In this document: piece by piece, positions 22,801-33,900 of the stretch
Numbering within the stretch: position 1 is the stretch's first letter
How the letters are laid out: every line of letters begins with the position of its first letter
Source of the DNA: Scenedesmus sp. ARA3
Taxonomy: Eukaryota > Chlorophyta > Chlorophyceae > Sphaeropleales > Scenedesmaceae
DNA: 64,000 nt
NCBI GenBank assembly: GCA_004335835.1
Contig: RWJK01001422.1
Location: 23,897-87,896, forward strand
Direction of reading: 5' to 3'
Program-made: the position numbers and the translations under genes
The notes under the pieces: model-generated
The model's database searches: none
What the model was told of the DNA's origin: nothing
What the model saw: the letters and a program-made list of their open reading frames with translations, nothing else

Positions 22801-24615
22801 TGTTTTAGAGGTGGGTGGCGTTGGCCAGACAAGATCGCCAGAAGTGACAATCTGCATGCACACATCAGACTACTTATCTAACCCAGGTCGAGCCTACTCC
22901 AGTGGTTGACCACAGCACATCATGCTAAACGACACACTGAGCAACACTGCTTGCAGGTGCGCGCGGAGTGGCGTGCAGTGCGGCAGGCAGCGCAGCAGCG
23001 AGCTGAGCAGGGCTGGGCTGACTGGGAGGCCAGGGGCGGGCAGCTGCTGGGCAATGACCTGCATGAGGTGAGCCTTGCAGGGATCAGTCATATGAACTGC
23101 TTGTGTTTTTAAGATCCACAAGTGTGTTTCGTGTGTATTGATTGGTGGCTGGATGGCGGGCCAGGGGCGGGCAGCTGCTGGGCAGCGACTTGCATGAGGT
23201 GAGCGGTTGCTACAACGCCATTCAATAAATAAGACGAACAAATCTAGGACACGCTGCATATGAAGTGTGTTGCATAGCGGCAGGTGCAGTGTGTCAGAAA
23301 GTGCATTGTTGGTGGCTGATTGAGTGGCCAGGGGTGGGCAGCTGCTGGGCAATGACCTGCATGAGGTGAGGGCTTGGGGCAAGGGGCTGCTGGGATATGC
23401 CCATTACTTATTGCTGTAGTAGATTTGTGACATGTTTCTCATCATCAGATGGCTGGGTGTCAGGTAGGCGCTATGCTGGCCTGCGTTGCACACTTGGGTT
23501 TACTTGGTGTTGCCACGAGTACGCATGGGGCAAACGGCATCGTGCACAAATGACCGCCGCTGTTCTTGCTGTGTGTTGCTGTCTGCTGCCACCTGACTGT
23601 TCCGTGTTTTTGGCAGGGTGCGCTGCGGCTAGCACATCAGTCTGCAGAGGCAGCAGGGGTGTCTGACCTCATCAGGTTGAGCAACCGCCCCTGCGGTAAC
23701 TGGCAGCCTGCGGCAACCCCCAAACTTGTTGTCTGCAACCCCCCCTGGGGCAGACGATTGATGGGTGAAGAGCAGAACAGCGACAGCAGCAGAAGCAGCA
23801 GCAGCAGCAGCAGCAGGGGTAGAGACGGGTGGGGCAGGGATGCTGGGAGCGGACGCGACAGCAGCAGGGGCAGCCAGCAGCAGTGGGAAGATGAGGGTGC
23901 ATATGACAATGATGATGATGAAGAGCTGGCAGAGACGTGGCAGCAGCTGGCAAGCTTCCTCAAGCAGCAGTGCCCAGGTGAGCTGGCCTGCTGCTGGAGT
24001 GGGCTTGAAAGGCCTTGACTTCATGCTTGTTTTGTGTCTAAAGATAGCATCAGCTGGCAAGCTTCCTCAAGCAGCAGTGCGCAGGTGGGCTGGCATGCTG
24101 GCTGCTGCTGCAGCGTTTTAGGTGTAGGCTTACGCTTGCGTACTAGAGGCGTAATGGCAGCAACACTTGAACATGATTGTGCATGTACTGCTCTGTCGTA
24201 CAGTAAAGGCGCGCCAGAGCAGGCTTGCATATACCTCTTGCTGCTGCTGAGAGCGGTAGTCGCTCGATGCCAGCATGCTGCGGCTGGGCTGCTTCTATAT
24301 TCACCTGCAGGCGCTGAGGCCTGGGTGTTATTGGGCAGCCGGGACATCACGCAGCACCCTCCACTGAGATTCAGTCACATCTTATGTCGACGCAATGCTG
24401 CTGCATGCTGTGCTCCTGCAGGAGCTGAGGCGTGGGTGTTATCGGGCAGCCGGGACGTCACGCAGCATCTAGGTATGCGCTCCAGCAAGAAGCGCTCTCT
24501 GAGCATCGGAGGCGTGAAGACTGCTTGGCTCAAGTACGAAGTGCGCGGGCAGCAGCAGCAGCAGGAGTGGCAGCAGGAGCGGGTAGCAGCGCGGAGGCAG
24601 GGCCAGGAGGGCTGA
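19866..24615 (+). CDS. THUMP-domain RNA (guanine-N2) methyltransferase, RlmL/UPF0020 family
   Basis: Ten exons join in phase: 19866-20162, 20358-20440, 20792-20906, 21216-21382, 21633-21743, 22078-22184, 22437-22570, 22957-23067, 23617-23977, 24422-24615 (559 aa). The Arg/His-rich, Gln-rich first ~80 residues look like an organelle transit sequence plus linker. A ferredoxin-like/THUMP region follows ([38 protein letters not shown]). The methyltransferase half has [17 protein letters not shown], the SAM motif DPMCGSGT (residues 299-306) and the catalytic NPPWG (416-420), the NPP[YFW] signature of N-methylating enzymes. By family it methylates the N2 of a guanosine in rRNA or tRNA; the target here is unknown. 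Start chosen: the ATG at 19866 in the frame opening into the transit-like segment; 19878 is an alternative. Six echo arrays interrupt its introns. Confidence 0.88.
20395..20560 (+). repeat. Donor-side echo, methyltransferase exon 2
   Basis: The tail GTCATAGCACCAGGCAGGGT plus GTGAGT donor (20441) recurs at 20520-20555, with the following CCTGCAAGCAGCAGCTGCTGC also duplicated. Period about 110 bp. Confidence 0.88.
21695..21860 (+). repeat. Donor-side echo, methyltransferase exon 5
   Basis: The tail encoding [14 protein letters not shown] with donor at 21744 recurs ending near 21853, period about 110 bp. The copy has synonymous-type changes (CTTGGAGGT, CCTACAC). Confidence 0.88.
22545..22695 (+). 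repeat. Donor-side echo, methyltransferase exon 7
   Basis: The tail GGCACGACCACGACTCGCAG (donor 22571) recurs at about 22662-22681, where the donor GT has become GC (GCAGGCGGG). Confidence 0.75.
23020..23372 (+). repeat. Donor-side echo array, methyltransferase exon 8 (3 copies)
   Basis: The tail [13 protein letters not shown] plus GTGAG ends at 23067. Copies end near 23199 and 23366 with intact GTGAG donors. Much of the intron between is made of echoes. Confidence 0.92.
23940..24480 (+). repeat. Echoes on both sides of the last methyltransferase intron
   Basis: On the donor side, the tail LASFLKQQC (donor 23978) recurs at 24054-24084. On the acceptor side, the head [16 protein letters not shown] (24422) has an upstream copy at 24311 reading [16 protein letters not shown] and then diverging. 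Two independent duplications have hit one intron. Confidence 0.9.
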
Positions 24616-26711
24616 TGAGAGCTTGCAGGAGGGAGGCTGCGCTGAGGTCCATTGCTGGAGAGAGGCGGCTGGGCCAGCAGCAGGTGAGGTTGCGTTCAAT
24701 ATTCAAGTTGGCTGAAACGTGTGGTGTACGTCTGTGCTGCATTATGGCTGTTTGTGCTGGCAGTCGGGCGGGTCAGGAAGCGTGGTGACAGCTGGGAAGG
24801 AGGCGCCTGTGGGGTGCACTGCTTGAGAGATGCGGACGGCCAGCAGCAGGCGAGGGCGCTGGCTTGTTACGTACACAGCTTAGTGTAGTTATGTGCTGCT
24901 TGGTGGCTGTGAGTGGTGGCAGCAGAAAAGCTGAAGCTGTGCGGCACCGAAGTAAGGTGATGATTAAGAACAAATCTATACACCCACCGAGTCCTGAGGA
25001 CTATGTTGGATGCAGAACTGCGCATGTCGAGCAAAGCTGGGCCGCCTGAAGACTTCTCTGATGAGCAGATACAAAGATTGTGCTGTGCTGCACTGCCTGC
25101 TGCACTTGCTGTCTCTTGCAGGCGCTCAGGAAGCTGTGGGGGCGTGGTGCATTCGACAGCGCAAACCAGACAGCCCTTGAGGGGCCCATTACCGTGCCAT
25201 CAAGCAGGATTGATGCAACTTTGCTGGCCAGGAGGCAGATAGGCCATTGACATGGAGAGATAGATATGATGTTGCATGTTTGCACTTCGTGGTGCAGCCT
25301 TCTGAGTGGTATGCAGCTGCCTGCAGGCAGCTGACTTGGTAAAAGACAAGATGTATGTGAGCAGAGTGCTTTTGCCATCTGCAGTTTACATGGCTTTCAT
25401 CTGTTGCTGAGGTGCCACTGGCAGTCTGATTGCGAGCGCGGCATGGTGCAGAGGTTTGGTGGAACTCAAACTGGACGAGTCAAAGGGCACTGCAGGCTGC
25501 ATTGCAGCAGATGAGGATTCGATGTGAGGGCCCGTCGACGTCTAGCTAGACGTCTAGCACAATCCAGTGTTTAGCAATTTGTTTGGCCTGCAGCAGTACA
25601 TGTACTGCCATATATAGGGCATGGTGCACTGACCATGCCTGTGTTTACCAGCAATCGATCGCTTTGTTTTCAGTTGTTGGTGCAGCAAGCAGAGCAAAGC
25701 ACATGCATGTGAAGCTCCTGGCGCCTGTTGTGCTGGCAGCCTGGCAGTAGCACCGTTCTGGGTGTCATCAGCAACCAGCTATTTTCATTGCCAGGCGGAG
25801 AAGTGACCACAGCTGCACGGTTACAGACGCAGCTGCTTTTGCTTCGCATCGACGCCTGCACCGGCAAGGTTCAGTGACTGCGTCTGTCACCAGGGTAGTG
25901 GCGTTGCCCCTTCGCCTACCTAATGATGGTCCTTGTCTGTGGATCGGCACTTTTCAATCAAAGCGATCTTTTGATACATTGGCGTCGTCAAAGCGATCCC
26001 ACGGACGCCACACCAGTCACGCAAGAACGGCACACTACGCAACTACAGCTTGACAAGCTTCCCAAGCATAGCTACAAACATTCCACTATTGAGTGCATAC
26101 TGTTGCGATTGGTTTGTGCAGCGGATACCTCTCTCAGAACACAACATACTATATACACGTCTGCCAGGGGAGTAGAGTGTGCCGGCAGGGAGGAGGCTTG
26201 GACCAGAGGATCCTGTTGGTGAGTTGTCTGTTACATATGCAACTATAATACATCGCGCTGGAGCTGCAGCATGTGCAGCTGAGGCAGCAGCTGCCTGCAC
26301 AGGAGAGCAGCAGCAGCAGCAGCAGCAACCGTGCCATTGTCAGGCCAGCATACTTGAGTGTGCATTGCTGCTCATGTATTAGCAGCAAGACCAACACCAA
26401 CGTATCAGGTCGTCAACAGCCGCACCTGTGCCATGCTTTACACGTACACATTGCAGCAGCACTGTTCACTAGGCGATCGCGCCTTGCTGCAAGTTGCAGA
26501 AACTGCAGCACAGGTGTTGATCACATTCACCAGCAGCAGCAGCACCAGCACCAGCACCACAGAATTTGCGCAGAAGCAGCAGCAGGAGCAGCAGCAGCGT
26601 CTGCAGCCAGCTCTGGCTGACTCCACACCGCTCTGACCACCGCCAGCTGTGCCGCACCAACCAGCAGCACCAACTAGCAGCAGCAGCAGCGGCAGCAGCA
26701 GCAGCGGCGGC
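24616..26711. other. Intergenic region between methyltransferase and uL11m
   Basis: The first ~600 bp are TG-rich on the plus strand and look like methyltransferase 3' UTR. No exon is supported. Around 25500-26200 the DNA is less repetitive and likely includes the uL11m promoter; ATATATAGG (25611) and CTATATACA (26149) are TATA-like but distant from the ATG. 26250-26711 is a CAG-rich 5' leader or intron. Confidence 0.4.
25537..25554. repeat. Perfect 18-bp palindrome
   Basis: GACGTCTAGCTAGACGTC equals its own reverse complement. It lies in non-coding DNA between methyltransferase and uL11m. No factor is assigned. Confidence 0.9.
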
Positions 26712-28408
26712 ATGTCGCAGGCAGCCAAGCGCAAGGCAGTGGCCAGCATCCGGCTGCTGATCAATGCCGGGGCAGCAAAGCCGGCGCCCCCTGTGGGCCC
26801 TGCGCTGGGTCAGGCTGGGCTGAACATCATGGCCTTCTGCAAGGAGTTCAACGCAAAGACAGCAGACTTTAAGGACGTGCCGCTGCGTGTACTGATCAAG
26901 GTGAGGGTTGAGGGTAGTGGTGACTTTTTGTGTTGTGTTGGTATGCTGAACATCATGGCCTTCTGCAAGGAGTTCAACGCAAAGACAGCAGACTTTAAAG
27001 ACGTGCCGCTGCGTGTACTGATCAAGGTGAGGGTAGCCGGGAATTTCTGTGTTGTGTTGGTGGGCTGAACATCTTGGCCTTCTGCAAGGAGTTCAATGCA
27101 ANNNNNNNNNNNNNNNNNNNNNNNNNNNNNNNNNNNNNNNNNNNNNNNNNNNNNNNNNNNNNNNNNNNNNNNNNNNNNNNNNNNNNNNNNNNNNNNNNNN
27201 NNNNNNNNNNNNNNNNNNNNNNNNNNNNNNNNNNNNNNNNNNNNNNNNNNNNGTGTTGTGTTGGTGGGCTGAACATCTTGGCCTTCTGCAAGGAGTTCAA
27301 TGCAAAGACAGCAGATTTCAAAGACGTGCCACTGCGTGTACTGATCAAGGTGAGGTTTGTGTCGATTGTTCGTGTTGTGTTGGTGGGCTGAACATCATGG
27401 CTTTCTGCAAGGATTCAATGCAAAGACAGCAGACGTCAAGGGCGTGCCGCTGCGCGTACTCATCAAGGTGAGGGTAGTGGGGAATCTCCGCGTGGTGTTG
27501 ATGTTTTGAACATCATGGCGTTCTGCAAGGAGTTCAATGCAAAGACAGCAGAGTTCAAGGACGTGCCGCTGCGCGTACTCATCAAGGTGGGCCGCATCAC
27601 GCAGATACTTGTTTAACAAAGTTAACATTGGGTATGTTGGTTGTGGACAGATCTTTGTAGGCCCTCACGCTCAGTTGTTGCGCTCGGTCTGCAGCGTGCC
27701 TGCATTGAGGCAGGTATGGGTTGCAGCGAGTGGCAGGCAAATGCTTCGAGCTTACCAAACAAAACAGACATTCACCACTGTGCAGCAGGCAGCTTCTGTG
27801 ATCCTTGTACAGATGACAGCAGCGGGCGTTGACCCGCACATAATCAAAACATTGTCATCCAACATGTTATGATGTGTTATGTAACAGGTGTACGAGGACA
27901 AGAGCTACGATTGGACACTCAAGGGCCCCCCAAGCAGCTGGTACATCAAGCAGGCGACAGGCCTGGCGCGCGGCGCTGACCGGACAGGGCACGAGACAGT
28001 CGGCACCATCAGCCTGAAACACTTGTACGAAATCGCCAAGGTATGTGGTCTGTGTATGTGTTCTCCCAATGGAAATGGTTCCCTTCGTGCCTTTAGATGC
28101 AATGGTATGGATAAATGGTGCAGATAGGAACTATGTCAAAGCACAGCTGAACACCAGTTGCCAACGGTGCTGCTGCTGCTGCTGCCATCATGCACTGCCT
28201 GCACGTCAAGGTGCCGGATATGCGAGGCATGCCGCTGCGGGGCGTGGTCAAGTGCCTGACGTCACTCCTGCTGCTGCTGCTGCTGTTACACCTGCAGGTG
28301 AAAGCTCCAGACATGCCAGGCATGTCGCTGCGAGGCGTCGTCAAGTGCCTCATGTCGCAATGCCAGTCCATGGGTGTGAGAGTAGTGGAGCGGCCGGAGG
28401 ATGCATGA
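26712..28408 (+). CDS. MRPL11: Mitochondrial large-subunit ribosomal protein uL11
   Basis: Three exons: 26712-26900, 27888-28040 and 28298-28408 (150 aa). Residues include [19 protein letters not shown], then [14 protein letters not shown], the conserved N-domain, then [12 protein letters not shown] and LKHLYEIAK, then a C-domain ending [11 protein letters not shown]. uL11 binds the GTPase-associated centre of the large rRNA. Short length, [10 protein letters not shown] and the tail match mitochondrial uL11 (human MRPL11 has QFCKEFNERT and GIRVVKDL) rather than cytosolic RPL12. The ATG at 26712 follows a Ser/Gly tract. Exon 1's 3' part is repeated at least six times before exon 2, so the donor used is ambiguous; copy 1 gives a correct protein. 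A run of Ns interrupts the array. Confidence 0.93.
26814..27596 (+). repeat. Donor-side echo array, uL11m exon 1 (at least 6 copies)
   Basis: An ~83-bp exon tail ([23 protein letters not shown]...) plus GTGAGG-type donor recurs starting near 26818, 26944, 27064 (truncated by the gap), 27270, 27388 and 27512. Linkers read TTTTTGTGTTGTGTTGGT or similar. The fifth copy lacks one base (AAGGATTCAATG), giving a frameshift. Confidence 0.95.
27102..27252. other. Assembly gap (151 N)
   Basis: Run of N inside the uL11m echo array. The flanks on both sides are array units, so the array was probably collapsed or unresolved and may be longer than shown. Confidence 0.99.
28200..28350 (+). repeat. Acceptor-side echo, uL11m exon 3
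   Basis: The head encoding [16 protein letters not shown] at about 28208-28255 precedes the functional head [18 protein letters not shown] at 28298, period about 90 bp. Confidence 0.88.
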
Positions 28409-28582
28409 TCAGCAGCAGCAGCAGCAGCAGCAGGCAGTCAGGCAGTCAGGCAGGGCCATTCCATGGGCGTGACTGGTGGAGCGGCCGGAGGATGCATGAG
28501 CAGCAGCAACAGCAGCAGCAGGCAGTCAGGCAGCGCCAGGCTATGGCCGTGAGAGTGGTGGGAAGCCCTGAGGACGCATGAG
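28360..28582 (+). repeat. Terminal echo array: uL11m C-terminus and stop codon repeated
   Basis: The end [14 protein letters not shown] (28379-28408) is followed by two further copies ending in GAGGATGCATGA near 28499 and GAGGACGCATGA near 28581, separated by (CAG)n and GGCAGTCAGGCAG. The last reads VRVVGSPEDA-stop. Here the duplication spans a stop codon rather than a splice site. Confidence 0.93.
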
Positions 28583-30703
28583 CAGCAGCAGCAGCAACAG
28601 CAGTAACAGCCTGCTCTGTCAGTGTGCAAGTGTCGGATGGTATGCAAGTACAGTGGCAAGCACCAGGAGCTGCAGGTGCCGCTGCACTGCACTGCAAGCA
28701 ATGGGCGACAGCGGCGCTTGGTGTTGACGCCGCACCTCACTCTGCAACGCCAGATCACCAGTGTGATTGGTGCAGTTGAGCAGCCAAAGAATGTCCAGCA
28801 CACAGGCAGAGGCAGTAGCAGCAGGCATGTGGCCCGCACCTGTTGCTGCTGCTAGCGTACGTATGATGCAGCTGCAGCAGGCATACAGCGATCGAGGCTG
28901 CTGCTGCTACTGCCAGGTACCTCTATGCGGGCTTGGCCGCGTGTTGCGATCTGCCGTTGCAGTGAAGGAGCCCAGCGGCAGTGTATGCGGTTTGGCCGGT
29001 CATTGCTCTGTGCTGCTCGCTGTCACCTGGTGTGATACATGCTCCACCCCAGCAGCAGCTGCTGCCTGTCAACACAAGCATGTATTTAGCTTGGCATATT
29101 GCTGCGTTGGCTGTGCTGCAGCCGAGCTCCTGCAAGCCAGCGTTGCTGCAGCAGAGTTCCTGCAAGCCAGTGCTGCTGCAGCAGAGTGCCTTGCTTGCTA
29201 GCTGTGGATAGCTTCCCACGACTATGGCACTTGCACTACATGCCTTCCAATGTGTTGTGGAGCTTCTGCTTTTCTGTGCCTTTTTTTCTGTAGTGGGGCC
29301 ACTGCTCGTGCTCTGCACACCTTGCGCTGTCACAATACGTGCGGAGGTGTTGCATGAAACATGCACCTGCTTCCAAGCAGCAGCAGTTCAGCAGTAGTTG
29401 TTCAGGTGTAGCTTTTGGAGCAGCCATGTTCATGCTTTTTCGAGCAGATACATGGCTGCTGTACATATAGCTGTGGGGCATGGTTAGACATGATGCCCGA
29501 ATGGTAGATGGTTGGTAGATGTGTAGGTGATTGGTGATGGCATGCTACGGTGCACTGTCTGTGGTTGGTGTCGAGACATTTGTTTCGTCCTCCAGCAAGC
29601 AAGCACTCAATTGGCTTAGTGACTCTGTGCTGTACGCTTGATAGTTATGCATGGTGTGGTGTGGTGTCTATGTCACAAGCCAGGTGGCAGGCATGCTGCA
29701 GCGTACCTGGAGTGAGATGCAATGGTTTCGAGGGATGGTTTGCAGTGCAGTTGTGCATTGCAGCACAGCAGCAGCAGCCGCAGCAGCAGGCGAGCGCACT
29801 AGTGGCAAGTGCTAGTGTGTAGCTGTACCTGATTGTACTGAGTGTGCAGCAGTGCCTTCAGCTTTACTGCGGCCTGCAGCAGTGGCTACTCATTTGGAGT
29901 GTCCCGCGTCCTTAGGTTGTTTCCAAGTGAGGCAGTTGTGCCGCTGGCTGCGTGTGAAAGCAGGGATACCTATTCCCATTGCGTTTCATTGTAATTAATG
30001 GCCGTGTTATGTATGCATCCTGCAAGCCACGCATGTATCTCACAGAATGCATGCTGCAGCTGGGGCTGCCTTCAGTCACTGGCAGTAGGTTTGCATACTT
30101 GCAAGGTGTGTGAGAGTGACCAGACTGAAGTGGTTGCACGGCTGGGATTCGGAAGTGCCAGCACGTGTGCATGCAGCAGGTGCATCTCGCTGCCTGTGAC
30201 TGACCTTGCCAAGGAGGGAGGGTGTGCTTGCAGCTGCGTGCCGTGCTTTGCTTGCAAGCACCAATTGATGCCTAAACCAAGTGCCGCAGATGTGAAGATT
30301 TGGTATTTGGGTGCATGGTTTGGCATTCAGTTGCCACTGTCAATGCAGTTCCTGTTTGCTGTTTTCAACACGGCACAATGCCCAGGGACGATTCCACTTC
30401 AGTTGCACGGTGCCAAATTGGCTGGTGGTCCAGATGGGTAACACTGCCTGGTTTCGGTTCTCTGGCAATGCCTGCATGTGTTGCTGACCGTTGCCAACAC
30501 CCCACAGGGCATGGTTGGGATCCGATTCCAAAACACGGTGTTTTGGTCCTGCATCCGACCTAGCCTAGGTATGAGACAGCCTCAGGCTGCAAGCTTGCAT
30601 AAGCTAAGCATGCATGACCGTCTGCGCCTGTAGCCGCCACGGATTGTCAAGATCAATGCCAGCCCCACAGACCACAAACACCAGGCGTTGCTAAGTGAAG
30701 CAG

Positions 30704-30708
30704 TTACA
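30704..30708 (-). terminator. Candidate TGTAA polyadenylation signal for eS6
   Basis: TTACA on plus, 275 bp past the eS6 stop on the minus strand. Position-based call. Confidence 0.35.
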
Positions 30709-30923
30709 GTCGCAACCTACCACCTCACTCCTCCGCCAGCAGCAGCCGCCCTGCACCCCACCAGCAGCAGGCTGGGCAGGCCTGCTGCACAACAGCAGCA
30801 CAGGGACAGCACCCTGCTGCCGCCCTGCTGACTCACGACTGTTTGTAACTGCAGCCGCACACCCCTCCACGCCTGCTGCCCGCTGCACCACAGCTGTGAT
30901 GCCTGCGCGCAGCGAGCGCCCCA

Positions 30924-30975
30924 GCCGAGCTGAGCCGAGCTTACTCAGCTCAGCCGAGCTGAGCTGAGTTGAGTG
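30924..30975. repeat. GAGCTGAGC-type palindromic repeat next to the eS6 stop
   Basis: 30944-30968 is a 25-bp near-palindrome (CTCAGCTCAG...CTGAGCTGAG) within a run of CCGAGCTGAG repeats, starting 8 bp past the stop at 30983. It could fold as a 3' UTR stem. Confidence 0.8.
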
Positions 30976-30982
30976 AGCGAGC

Positions 30983-33900
30983 TTACTCCTTGGAGGCCTG
31001 GCTGGCCATGCGCATGGCGCGCTTCTTGGCCAGGGACTCAGAACGGCGCTCACGCTGCTCCTTGAGCCTCTGCGGTTGAAAAAAGAGCAGCAGCAGCAGG
31101 TTGTGTTGGTGATAAGACAGCATTTGAATTGAGAAGAGCATGATGAACATGATGAGCAATGTGGCGCTCACGCTGCTCCTTCAGCCTCTGCGGTTACCAA
31201 TTGACATGCGACACAGAGCAGCAGCAGCAGCAGGGTTTGTCAGCAAAGGTCATCAGCCAAAATCACTATGCTATGCGGCGCTCACGCTGCTCTTTGAGCC
31301 TCTCCGAATGTACTATCGCACCAAAATTGCCACCCAGCATCATGGTTTATCACACCAGATTCCGGCACTCCTAATTGCTTTATCATTGCTTTATCTGATT
31401 CTTTCTTTTAACCCATTTGCAATCCATATCGAAGCCGCACCTGCACCAGCAGCTTGTGGTACTCGGCGGCCTCTGTGCGGCTCTTCTCGTGCTTGGCCTT
31501 CTTGACGGCGGCCTTCCTGCGCTTGCGCTGCAGCGTCTCTGGGGTCACCAGGCGCTGGATCTTGGGCGCCTTGGAGTGCTTCTTGCCGTTGGACTCAAAG
31601 GTGCGGCGGTAGGTGTTCACGTACTTGCGCACGTCGTCGTCCTTGGTCAGGTTGAACAGCTTGCGGATCTGCGATGGGTGACATAAGGCACCAGCAGCAA
31701 CAGCATGGAAGGTGAGCAGGCCGGCGATACAAAACAATGTCCGTCTCGCGGAGGGCAGTCTGCATACAACACACTGTTGGCAGCCGGACACGCAGAGTCA
31801 CAATCCAGTAAGAAAATTCAAAGGCAAAAAGGAACAACAGACTCCCGCGCACCTTGCTGGCGCGCTTGGGGCCGCGCATGCGGGGCTTCTCCTCATCAGT
31901 GAGGCCTGGCAGCTCCTTCTCGCCCTTCTTCACGATGACCAGGTTGAGCACCGACAGGTCGGGGCTCACAATGCAGCCGCGCACGCTCTTCCTGCGGCGC
32001 TCGCCGTTGCGGCGGCCGTGGCCGCGGAAGCACTGGTCTCCGGGGGCCATCAGCAGCTGCACGCGGCCGTTGGTGAGCACACCCTGCTTCATGGGGAAAC
32101 CCTGGGAAAGCATGAAAACAAGGCGGTGGGGGCAGAAGCAGCAGCAGCAGCAGCACATGGTCAGAATTAAGGTCGCGGCGAGCGCGCCCAGGGAAACCCG
32201 ATTGGGACCCTAGGGGAGCGTAAACAGACATAGTGGGGAGACAGTGACAGCAATTGCAACAGAGTTGATGCCATGCTATTGTGGTGGCTGCTGATTCCTG
32301 CTTGATTGGAAACCCTAACCCTACCCTAAACATGCCCTAAACATGCTTGATTGGAAACCCTAACCCTACCCTAAACATGCCCTACTTGAACATGCTCACT
32401 GATGCAAGCCTACAATCAAGTGGCCCGTGCACAAAGTAACAGGGACGTGCATCACTTTGGCAGCACCGTCTGCTGCGCTGCTACCATGCCGCTGCTCGCG
32501 GTATGTTTCGCTGGCGCTCCTGGTATGTGCAGTTCATCCATACATGTAAAGCCAAAAAATGTGCTTATTATCAGCAAAGCAGCAGCATGGCGGCCATGCC
32601 ACAAGCGGCAGCAAAACACCACGCATTGCACATGCTGCTGCTGCTGCTGCTGCGGTGGAGGGGACTGAAGCTAAGTCGAGGCTCTGCGATTGACAGGACA
32701 GCTCTGCAGCAGAGGCGTCTGTTTTGCCATGCAGCACAAACTGTGCTACCCGCGCAAACAGGTGCAGTGCAGCGGAGCCATCAAAGCAACTGCTGCCCCT
32801 AAACAGCTGCCTAGCTATCCTTCGCATGCCATGCCATTATGCATTCTGAAGCTACTACAGTCTGCACAACATTTGAATGCCACCAAGGCACATCGCATCA
32901 GCACATTGCTGCAAAGATTGCCTGTCCTGCTTGCACGCAGACGCTTGTTGTGTTGTAAGGCTGTTGCTATCAGAGTCCACCAGTCAGCAGTTCAGGCATT
33001 TTCAGCTGCTGCGTTGCTTGCCCGTTGCTTGCTGGCTGCATAGCTGCATCTGCTGAGCTAGCTCTAGTTGGCTCAGCAGGTGCAGCTATGCAGCCAGCAC
33101 AACGCTCATCTCTCCAGACTACACACATCGCCATTTCTTTCTCGGGCCTGAATCCACTTGCCCCTGTCCGCTGAATTTATCAATCTGCAACTCCTCGACA
33201 GCCGTCCCACAGGCACAGCACAGGTTGCTTCCTAGCATGCTCGCCACACCATGTTAGCTGACCTGTCTGCTCCAGCAAGTGCGACACAACCTTAATTCCT
33301 TGGTTCACCAAAAGATCCGTTGGTGCCCTTGATCATTCCTTGATGGTGTGATACAAAATAACAAGTAACACTGTGTTACTTCTCACGCCCGCACCTGCTT
33401 GTCCTGGCCTCCCATGATCTTGAACACGTAGCCCTTGAACTCCTCACCCAGCACATCTCCCTCCACCTCGGCAGCCAGGCGCCTACGTTATAACACATTT
33501 CAAACAGCGGCAGAACGCACGACAGATGGCAGCGGAGGGTCAAACTCGGCTCTAGCGATGCTAGGCGTCAAACTACGCATGCCGTGTGTTGCCATGCTGC
33601 TGGTTGCACTGCCAAAACCTAAGCAAGGTGCAGGCCAAAGCAGCAGCACCACCTGCATGGTGGCACTGCCCCAGGCCAGCCCCGGCTGCTGCTGCTGCTG
33701 CTGCAAGCTGATTGTCGTGTCTGCTGCTTCTGTCGTGACATGCCTGGCACTGCCATGCCCCACAACTACTGCTGCAGCGCCCGCAAGGCACACTGCACTG
33801 CGGTGTGTCCCCAACTGCGGCACCGCTGTAGGCATGGTGTTGCCTCTGCGCATCTGCCAGCACATTGACGCTGAAAACGCCACTGCTGCAGCTCCAGCAT

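Larger units (their letters stand above)
28583..30982. other. Convergent intergenic region between uL11m and eS6
   Basis: No supported exon. To about 30560 the plus strand is TG-rich with low-complexity GCTGCTG runs, read as uL11m downstream/3' UTR sequence; TGTAA occurs at 29990-29994. From about 30690 the plus strand turns CA/GC-rich, consistent with the minus-strand eS6 3' UTR. Confidence 0.45.

Noticed and set aside
27102..27252. The N run as a biological feature
   Set aside because: It is an assembly gap; only its placement within the array is informative.
26814..27596. uL11m repeats as tandem uL11m gene copies
   Set aside because: Only the exon 1 tail repeats; the start, second and third exons are single.
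32301..32387. True interstitial telomere
   Set aside because: Only two short 45-bp units, inside an intron, and partly explained as an echo of eS6 exon 3; kept as a finding but not called a telomere.
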